From: Azotobacter paspali
Lineage (GTDB): Bacteria; Pseudomonadota; Gammaproteobacteria; Pseudomonadales; Pseudomonadaceae
DNA: 54,875 nt
Assembly: GCF_042434745.1 (NCBI RefSeq)
Contig: NZ_JBHLSS010000021.1
Reading direction: 5' to 3' (one strand)
A program made the position numbers and the translations under genes. The notes under the pieces are model-generated. The model was not told the DNA's origin. It saw only the letters and a program-made list of their open reading frames with translations, and ran no database searches. Below, in pieces: positions 6,950 through 13,721 of this stretch. Numbering within the stretch: position 1 is the first letter of the stretch; every line of letters starts with the position of its first letter.

Positions 6950-9214
6950 ATGACGCTCGCAAACCTGGCCCGGCAGGCCGAGGCCTTCTGCGCAGAGCAT
7001 TTTGCCCGTATCGCCACGCCGACCCAATACATCGCCGGCTTCCGTACCCGGCTGGGCCGCGAGCTGGCCCTGGAGCGGCAGCGTGACGGTATCTACTGTT
7101 GGAGCGAGGCGGTTTCCCTGGCCGATGCGCCGGCCTCGCCGGAGTGCCACTATCCGGCGGAGAAGTCGCGCAACTCCAACCTCAATGGCAAGAACTGTCC
7201 GCGCCTGCGGGTGGGCCACGCCGTGCATTACTGGATTTTCGATCGCCTCGACCCGTTCGAGGCGTTCTTGCGTTGGTATGCCCAGTCGCCCCTGGCGGCT
7301 GCCGTGGTCGAGCCTACGGCTGTTGCCCAGTCCGAGGTCGTCGCGCCACTGCAGTCTGTCGAGCCGGTGACGACCGGGCAGCCCGCAGTAGCGCAACTAG
7401 AACAAGGAAGCATCATGGGCTACCAGATCACCACTATTGCCGAGACCCTCGACCGCATCAACCGCGACCTGTTCATCCCGGCCATCCAGCGCCCCTATGT
7501 GTGGGCGCCGGAACAGATCACCGGGCTGTTCGACTCCATCATGCGCGGCTACCCGATTGGCGCGCTGATGTTCTGGGATCTGCCCGAGGGCAGCCAGGAC
7601 GACTGGGAGATCTACAGCTTCATCAGCGATTTCCGCCACGGCTCGATTCACAACGACAAGGCCGAGCTACAGCACGGCCAGCCGGTTACGCTGGTGCTCG
7701 ACGGCCAGCAGCGCCTGACCTCGCTGCTGATCGGCCTCAAGGGTTCCTACATCATCAAGCAGAAGCACAAGCGCAAGAAGTCGGACGACGCCTGGGACGA
7801 GAAGATCCTGTTCATCGATCTGGCCCAGTCCCCGGAAGTCGAGGAAGAGGGCGAGGACGATGATGTCAGCCCGATTGCCGAGCATTACCGCTTCGCCTTC
7901 TTCGACCACGACCAGCGCCCGCAGAACAAGGCCGGCGAGCTGTGGTTCGAGGTCGGACTGATCCTCGTCGCGAAGAGCGAGGCCGAGCTGGAGCAGATGC
8001 TGCGCAACTGGGTGGACGCCAACCTCAATCTGGACGAAAGCCGCCGCGCCATTGCCCGCGCCAACCTCGGCCGGCTCTGGCAGGCCGTCTGGCGCGACAA
8101 TGCGCTGGCCTACTTCACCGAGTGCAGCGCTTCCTACGACCGTGTGCTGGACATCTTCATCCGCGCCAACAGCGGCGGCTCGCCGCTGAGCCGCAGCGAC
8201 CTGCTGATGTCGGTGATCACCCTGCGCTGGGAGCAGTTCAACGCCCGCGAGGAAACCGAGGCCCTCATCGACGACCTCACCGCCATCCTCAACCCCAAGC
8301 GTGCCATCAACCGCGAGTTTGTCCTGCGCACCGCGTTGTTCCTCAACGATCTCGATTTCGCCATCAAGGTGCAGAACTTCATCCCCAGCAATATCCGTCT
8401 GCTGGAGCAGAGCTGGGAGCAGGTCAAGGAAGTGCTGCGCTTCTCGGCGCGCCTCCTGCGCGACCACGGCCTGTATGGCGAGCGCCTCAGCGGCATCAAC
8501 GTGCTGATGCTGGTGGCCTACTACGTGCACAAGAGCAACCCACCGGCAAGCGAGTTGCAGATCAGTGCCGAGGATCGCCAGCGCATCCGTCGCTGGATCA
8601 TTCTGATCGGCTTCCAGGGCCTGCTGGCGCTGCAGACCAACAACACCTTCAAGGTCTACCGTAATGCCGTGCGCCGCGCCTTGCGCAGCGAGGCGGGTTT
8701 CCCCTGGGAGGCGATTGCCGAGGCCTTCCGCGGCATGGGGCGGCCCATCGACTTCGGCCAGGAGGCCCTGGCGCGCTGGTGCAGCACCGCGCTGGACCAG
8801 CAGCCTCAGGCCGAGCTGCTGCTCTCGCTGCTGTATGCCGACGACCTGCCCAACCTGCAGCGCCGAGCGCTGCCGCTGGTGCAGAGCCGCCATTTTCTCC
8901 CGGACGAGCTGCGCCGCGCCGGTGTCAGCGATGCGCTGGCGCCGGTGGTGCAGGGCTTCGCCAACAAGCTGATCCTCGGCGTGGCACTGAGCACCGCCGA
9001 GCAGGAGCACTACTACGCCTTGCCGTTCGAGCAGTGGGCGCAGACCCTGTCGCCGGAGTTCATGTACAGCCATTGCCTGCCGAGCGATATCGGCCTCTAC
9101 CGTCTGGAACAGCTCCCCGAGTGGGTGAGCGAGCGCCGTCGCCTGCTCGGCCAACGCCTGTTCAATCTGCTGGCCAACCTCGTGCCGTCCAGCCCTGCCG
9201 CACTGCCGGCCTGA
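6950..9214 (+). CDS. DUF262 (GmrSD N-domain-like) protein with an extra N-terminal domain
   Basis: 754 residues from the ATG at 6950. Residues ~1-120 are an unrecognised domain (CWSEAVSLADAPASPECHY, then NGKNCPRLRVGH). A low-complexity Pro/Ala/Val/Gln linker follows to ~154, and then a complete DUF262 domain begins at Met156 (MGYQITTIAETLDRINRDL). It carries the ParB/sulfiredoxin-like signature DGQQRLTSLL near residue 250. DUF262 proteins such as GmrS and SspE use this pocket for nucleotide-dependent nicking or restriction. I see no clear HNH motif at the C-terminus. A Shine-Dalgarno-like AAGGAAG (7404-7410) precedes an in-frame ATG at 7415, so the DUF262 part might also be made alone. Second gene of the operon. 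Confidence 0.75.
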   Translation: MTLANLARQAEAFCAEHFARIATPTQYIAGFRTRLGRELALERQRDGIYCWSEAVSLADAPASPECHYPAEKSRNSNLNGKNCPRLRVGHAVHYWIFDRLDPFEAFLRWYAQSPLAAAVVEPTAVAQSEVVAPLQSVEPVTTGQPAVAQLEQGSIMGYQITTIAETLDRINRDLFIPAIQRPYVWAPEQITGLFDSIMRGYPIGALMFWDLPEGSQDDWEIYSFISDFRHGSIHNDKAELQHGQPVTLVLDGQQRLTSLLIGLKGSYIIKQKHKRKKSDDAWDEKILFIDLAQSPEVEEEGEDDDVSPIAEHYRFAFFDHDQRPQNKAGELWFEVGLILVAKSEAELEQMLRNWVDANLNLDESRRAIARANLGRLWQAVWRDNALAYFTECSASYDRVLDIFIRANSGGSPLSRSDLLMSVITLRWEQFNAREETEALIDDLTAILNPKRAINREFVLRTALFLNDLDFAIKVQNFIPSNIRLLEQSWEQVKEVLRFSARLLRDHGLYGERLSGINVLMLVAYYVHKSNPPASELQISAEDRQRIRRWIILIGFQGLLALQTNNTFKVYRNAVRRALRSEAGFPWEAIAEAFRGMGRPIDFGQEALARWCSTALDQQPQAELLLSLLYADDLPNLQRRALPLVQSRHFLPDELRRAGVSDALAPVVQGFANKLILGVALSTAEQEHYYALPFEQWAQTLSPEFMYSHCLPSDIGLYRLEQLPEWVSERRRLLGQRLFNLLANLVPSSPAALPA

Positions 9215-9226
9215 TCGAGAATTGCC

Positions 9227-12145
9227 ATGTACCCTGTCAAGACCCCGAAAAAGCTGATCGAAGTGGCTCTGCCGCTGGATGCAATCAATGCCGAGGCGGC
9301 GCTTAGGAAGAGGAAAGCTCCGGGCGGCTACCCAACCACCCTTCATAAATGGTGGGCTCAGCGTCCAGTGGCGGCGGCCCGTGCGGTGATCTTCGCGCAG
9401 ATGGTCAACGATCCCGGTTATCAGCAGGGTGGCGGCTTCAAGTTCGGGGTGAACAAGGAAAAGGCCGCCATCGAGCGTGAGCGGCTGTTCAAGATCATCG
9501 AAGACCTGGTGCGGTGGGAGAACACCAACAACGAAGAGGTGCTGGGCCGTGCCCGCGAGGAAATCTGGCGCAGCTGGCGCGAGACCTGCGCCCTCAACAA
9601 GGACCACCCGCAGGCGGCTGAGTTGTTCAATCCGGAGAAGTTGCCATTTTTTCATGATCCCTTTGCAGGAAGTGGGGCGATACCGCTAGAGGCCCAGCGT
9701 CTAGGGATGGAAAGCTACGCTTCTGACCTCAACCCGGTGGCGGTGACCATCAACAAGGCGATGATCGAGATTCCGTCCAAGTTCGCCGGGCGCGCGCCGG
9801 TTGGCCCGGAAATCGCCGCCGACAAGGGCAGCGGGAGGAAGGCCACCCGTGACGCTTTCGAGGATTGGTCGGGCGCCAAGGGGCTGGCCGAAGATGTTCG
9901 CCGCTACGGTGCCTGGATGCGCGAGGAGGCGGAAAAGCGCATCGGCCATCTGTACCCGAAGATAGAGGTAACCGCTGAGATGGTCGCCGAGCGGCCCGAT
10001 CTCAAGCCCTATCTGGGCGAGAAGCTGACGGTGATCGCTTGGCTGTGGGCGCGCACGGTGCATAGCCCCAACCCAGCCTTCAGCCATGCAGAGGTGCCGC
10101 TGGCCTCGACGTTTATCTTGTCCAGTAAGTCGGGTAAGGAGGTCTATGTTGAGCCGGTAGTAGAAGGGAACTCCTACAGGTTTTCCGTTAAATTGGGAAG
10201 TCCGCCAGAGTCAGCCAGAAATGGTACGAAAGCAGCCGGGCGTAGTTCAAACTTTTTTTGCTTGCTTTCAAATACGCCGATCAGTGGCGATTATATAAAG
10301 TCTGAAGGGCAGGCAGGGAGACTAGGTGCCCGGCTTATGGCAATTGTCGCTGAAGGTGTTCGTGGGCGTATTTATCTGCCACCTACGTCTGAGCATGAAG
10401 CTGTTGCGCGTCAAGCACATTTTGAGTGGAAACCGTCGGGTGAGGTGCCGGCGCGACTAACTGGCGGCACTTGCGTTCCGTACGGCATGAAAGAGTGGGG
10501 GGATCTTTTTACTCATCGTCAATTGGCAGCTCTTAATGTTTTCTCTGATCTGGTGCAGGAGGCCATCGTCCGCGTCCGTGAGAATGCGCTGACTGCTGGA
10601 TGGGAAGATGATGTAGGGTTAGACCAAGGTGGAGCCGGGGCAATTGCTTATGCGCAGGCTGTAGGAGTGTATCTGGCATGCGCAATTAGCAGGTTGGCTG
10701 ACTATGGCTGCTCCCTTGCGACATGGCGGCCAAAAGACAATGCTATGCGCTCCGGGATGCCAAAGCAGGCGCTTCAGATGTCTTGGGATTTTGCTGAAGG
10801 CTCAGCGTTTGCACAGTCTAGTTCTGGATTTGTTGAGTGTGCTGATGTTGTTGCGAAAGTTCTTGAGACGGCGTTGAGCGGATATGTAAAGGGAGAGGCT
10901 TTCCAGTGTAGTGCAGCGACTCATGGAAGTTTTGGCGTGCTTGGTAATGTTGTGGTTAGTACGGATCCGCCATATTATGACAATATCGGTTACGCAGATT
11001 TGTCGGATTTTTTATATGTATGGCTTCGTCGCTGCTTGAGGCCTATTTTTTCTGGTCTTTATGCAACATTAGCTGTTCCCAAGGCGGAAGAGTTAGTGGC
11101 GATACCTTATCGGCATGGTGGCAAAGAGAAGGCTGAGGCCTTTTTTCTCGATGGAATGGGGGAGGCAATCAAGTCTTTGGCTTTGCGTGCTCATCCAGCA
11201 TTTCCAGTAACAATTTATTATGCATTTAAGCAAGCTGAGACCAAAGAGGGTTCTGGTACCTCTAGCACGGGGTGGGAAACTTTCCTTGCTGCAGTTATTG
11301 GAGGTGGGTTTGCTATCACAGGGACGTGGCCCGTACGTACTGAAGGTGATAATCGGCAGGTCGGTACTGGCAATAACGCTTTGGCCTCCAGCATCGTACT
11401 CGTCTGTCGCCAGCGCGCCGCCGACGCGCCAAGCATCTCCCGCCGCGAGTTTATCCGCGAGCTGAACGCCGTGCTGCCGGTGGCCCTCGACGAAATGACC
11501 CGTGGCGGTATCAACTCGCCGGTGGCGCCGGTGGACCTGAGTCAGGCGATCATCGGCCCCGGCATGGCGATCTTCAGCAAGTACACCGCCGTGCTAGAGG
11601 CAGACGGCACGCCGATGAGCGTGCGTACCGCGCTGCAACTGATCAACCGCTTCCTTGCCGAGGACGACTTCGACCACGACACCCAGTTCTGCCTGCATTG
11701 GTTCGAGACCCAGGGCTGGGCCACCGGCAAGTACGGCGAAGCCGACGTGCTGGCGCGCGCCAAGGGCACCAGCGTTGGCGGCCTGGTGGAGGCCGGGGTG
11801 GTGGAGAGCAGCAAGGGCGAGCTGCGCCTGCTGCGCTGGGCGGACATGGCCAGTGACTGGTCTCCGGAAACCGACATCCGCATACCGGTGTGGGAAGCCC
11901 TGCACCAGATGATCCGCGCCCTGAATCAGGAGGGCGAATCCGCCGCCGGTGCCTTGCTGGCGCGCATGCCCGAGCGCAGCGAGCCGATCCGCGCGCTGGC
12001 CTATCGTCTCTACACCCTCTGCGAGCGCAAGGGCTGGGCCGAAGACGCCCGCGCCTACAACGAACTGGTCACCGCCTGGACCGCCATCGAACAGGCCTCC
12101 CACGAGGTCGGCCACAGCGGCCATCAAGGTGCGTTTGATCTTTGA
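9227..12145 (+). CDS. DUF1156-family adenine-specific-type DNA methyltransferase
   Basis: 972 residues. The N-terminus (KLIEVALPLDAINAEAALRK, then GYPTTLHKWWAQRP) is the DUF1156 signature. SAM-binding motif I is DPFAGSGAIPLEAQRLG near residue 143, and catalytic motif IV is DPPYYDNI near 579. The large region between and around them could hold the target-recognition part. Bases ~10105-11400 are visibly poorer in G+C than both flanks. In known clusters DUF1156 methyltransferases accompany DUF499 ATPases and SNF2/DUF3883 helicases, as here, and presumably mark self DNA. The next gene's Shine-Dalgarno overlaps this stop, so translation is probably coupled. Confidence 0.8.
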   Translation: MYPVKTPKKLIEVALPLDAINAEAALRKRKAPGGYPTTLHKWWAQRPVAAARAVIFAQMVNDPGYQQGGGFKFGVNKEKAAIERERLFKIIEDLVRWENTNNEEVLGRAREEIWRSWRETCALNKDHPQAAELFNPEKLPFFHDPFAGSGAIPLEAQRLGMESYASDLNPVAVTINKAMIEIPSKFAGRAPVGPEIAADKGSGRKATRDAFEDWSGAKGLAEDVRRYGAWMREEAEKRIGHLYPKIEVTAEMVAERPDLKPYLGEKLTVIAWLWARTVHSPNPAFSHAEVPLASTFILSSKSGKEVYVEPVVEGNSYRFSVKLGSPPESARNGTKAAGRSSNFFCLLSNTPISGDYIKSEGQAGRLGARLMAIVAEGVRGRIYLPPTSEHEAVARQAHFEWKPSGEVPARLTGGTCVPYGMKEWGDLFTHRQLAALNVFSDLVQEAIVRVRENALTAGWEDDVGLDQGGAGAIAYAQAVGVYLACAISRLADYGCSLATWRPKDNAMRSGMPKQALQMSWDFAEGSAFAQSSSGFVECADVVAKVLETALSGYVKGEAFQCSAATHGSFGVLGNVVVSTDPPYYDNIGYADLSDFLYVWLRRCLRPIFSGLYATLAVPKAEELVAIPYRHGGKEKAEAFFLDGMGEAIKSLALRAHPAFPVTIYYAFKQAETKEGSGTSSTGWETFLAAVIGGGFAITGTWPVRTEGDNRQVGTGNNALASSIVLVCRQRAADAPSISRREFIRELNAVLPVALDEMTRGGINSPVAPVDLSQAIIGPGMAIFSKYTAVLEADGTPMSVRTALQLINRFLAEDDFDHDTQFCLHWFETQGWATGKYGEADVLARAKGTSVGGLVEAGVVESSKGELRLLRWADMASDWSPETDIRIPVWEALHQMIRALNQEGESAAGALLARMPERSEPIRALAYRLYTLCERKGWAEDARAYNELVTAWTAIEQASHEVGHSGHQGAFDL

Positions 12146-12156
12146 GGAGCGTCACC

Positions 12157-13194
12157 ATGCTTGTAAGCGCCAGCATCCAGAACTTCGGTCCGCTGCCCAA
12201 CGCCGAGTTCCATTTTGCGCCGGGCCTGAACGTGGTAATCGGCGAGAACGGCTGCGGCAAGACCCAGCTGCTCAAGCTGTTGTATTCCCTGCTCAAGGTG
12301 CAGGCCGACAGCAAGGAGCTGACCAAGACGGCGCTGCAGAAGAGCTGTGCCGAGAAGCTGGTGGGGGTGTTCCGCCCCGACTCTCTGGGCCGGCTGGTCA
12401 AACGTCGTCAGGGGCGCGGCAAAAGTGAAATTGCGCTGAGCATGAAGGATGAGCGGGAGAGCCTGGTGATCAGCTTCGCCTCCCAGGCCAGCAGCGCCGT
12501 GCAGGTGGATACGTTGCCCGAGGCCGGCTTGCGGAAGTCGCCGGTCTATTTGCCGACTCGGGAGCTGGTGACGCTCAGCCCCTGGTTCGTGCCGCTCTAC
12601 GACAACTACCACTTGGAGTTCGAGGAAAGCTGGCGCGATACGGTGTCGCTGTTGGGCAGTCCGACCCTCAAGGGACCGCGGGAAAAGACCGTGGCCATGC
12701 TGGTCAAGCCGCTAGAAGACGCCATGGGCGGCAAGGTGGTGGTCGATGCGGCCACCGGGCGCTTCTATCTGCAGATGCCCGGCGAAGGCAGGATGGAAAT
12801 GCCGCTGGTGGCCGAGGGGCTGCGCAAGATCGCCATGCTGGCGCGCCTGATCAGCACCGGCACCCTGCTGGAACAGGGCTACCTGTTCTGGGACGAGCCG
12901 GAAACCAACCTTAACCCCAAGCTGATCAAGCTCATCGCGCTGTGCATCATGAATCTCTGCCAGCAGGGCATTCAGGTGTTCGTCGCCAGTCATTCGCTGT
13001 TCCTGCTGCGCGAGCTGGAGATGCTGGCCGAGCAGCCCGAGTTCAGGAAGGTCAAGCAGCGCTATTTCTCGCTGAAGGCAACGGCGGACGGGGTCGGGCT
13101 GGAGCAGGGCGATAGCGTCGACGACCTGCAAACCCTGGTATTGCTGGACGAAGAGCTGAAGCAGTCCGACCGCTTCATGGGCCTGGAGGGCTGA
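12157..13194 (+). CDS. RecF/OLD-like AAA (AAA_21-type) ATPase
   Basis: 345 residues. The ATG at 12157 follows GAGGAG at 12144-12149; an upstream in-frame ATG at 12142 lies inside the preceding gene and is unlikely. Walker A is VIGENGCGKTQLLKLLY (about residues 28-44) and Walker B LFWDEPETNLNP (about 246-257), followed by a switch histidine in VASHSLFLLRELE. This is the SMC/RecF-like single-chain ATPase layout used by defence ATPases of the OLD, Septu and PARIS groups. I see no Toprim nuclease domain in the protein. The small gene one base downstream could supply the nuclease. Confidence 0.8.
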   Translation: MLVSASIQNFGPLPNAEFHFAPGLNVVIGENGCGKTQLLKLLYSLLKVQADSKELTKTALQKSCAEKLVGVFRPDSLGRLVKRRQGRGKSEIALSMKDERESLVISFASQASSAVQVDTLPEAGLRKSPVYLPTRELVTLSPWFVPLYDNYHLEFEESWRDTVSLLGSPTLKGPREKTVAMLVKPLEDAMGGKVVVDAATGRFYLQMPGEGRMEMPLVAEGLRKIAMLARLISTGTLLEQGYLFWDEPETNLNPKLIKLIALCIMNLCQQGIQVFVASHSLFLLRELEMLAEQPEFRKVKQRYFSLKATADGVGLEQGDSVDDLQTLVLLDEELKQSDRFMGLEG

Positions 13195-13195
13195 C

Positions 13196-13717
13196 ATGGC
13201 GGTCATTGAGCCGGTGATCGAAGAAGGACGCTTGACCTTCCGCTTTCCCGACCAGGCAATAGCCAGTAAATACGACGACTGGGCGCACTATCGCCATCAA
13301 TTCAATCCTGCCTTCGGTGGTACCAAGGCAGTGGATATTCTTTATGCCGATGAGATGGTTGGCTGGCTCATTGAGATCAAAGACTACCGAGTGGGTTGTC
13401 AGATTACCGCTGCAGAACTGGCTGATGTGGTTGCGCTCAAGGTGCGAGACACACTCGCTGGACTGGTATCGGCCAAATTGCACGCCAATGATCCAGACGA
13501 GCGCAGGGTTGCCACGGCCATGCTGCGCTGTCGCACGCTGCGTGTCGTCCTGCACATGGAGCAGCCGGCCAAACACTCGAAACTGCGTCCGCGGGCCATC
13601 GATCCGGCGGCCGTTCTGATTAAGCTCAAGGGCTTGCTGAAAGCTATAGATCCACACCCTTGCGTGGTTGACCAGAGCACCCTCAAGGCTGAGATGAAGT
13701 GGGAAGTAGAAGGATAG
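13196..13717 (+). CDS. Small PD-(D/E)XK-like protein paired with the AAA ATPase
   Basis: 173 residues, starting one base after the ATPase stop and ending four bases before the DUF499 start. No family name comes to mind. An acidic-lysine pattern fits a PD-(D/E)XK nuclease core: Asp47 (KAVDILYAD) on one strand, then Glu60-Ile-Lys62 (GWLIEIKDYR) on the next, with an alpha-rich remainder (ADVVALKVRDTLAGL). Tight coupling to an OLD/RecF-like ATPase suggests an ATPase-effector pair inside the larger operon. Its G+C is somewhat lower than its neighbours. Nuclease function is inference from one motif; it could be an inactive DNA-binding relative. Confidence 0.5.
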   Translation: MAVIEPVIEEGRLTFRFPDQAIASKYDDWAHYRHQFNPAFGGTKAVDILYADEMVGWLIEIKDYRVGCQITAAELADVVALKVRDTLAGLVSAKLHANDPDERRVATAMLRCRTLRVVLHMEQPAKHSKLRPRAIDPAAVLIKLKGLLKAIDPHPCVVDQSTLKAEMKWEVEG

Positions 13718-13721
13718 CGTT

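Noticed and set aside
8880..9214. HNH (DUF1524-type) nuclease at the DUF262 C-terminus
   Set aside because: No EHI-P / GNL-L pair typical of DUF1524; only SHCLPSD was seen, too weak to call a nuclease.
3388..9655. Long minus-strand open frames (to 662 codons) opposite the helicase and DUF262 genes
   Set aside because: Their products are Leu/Gln/His/Val-rich with no domain pattern, while the plus strand encodes recognisable families with ribosome sites.
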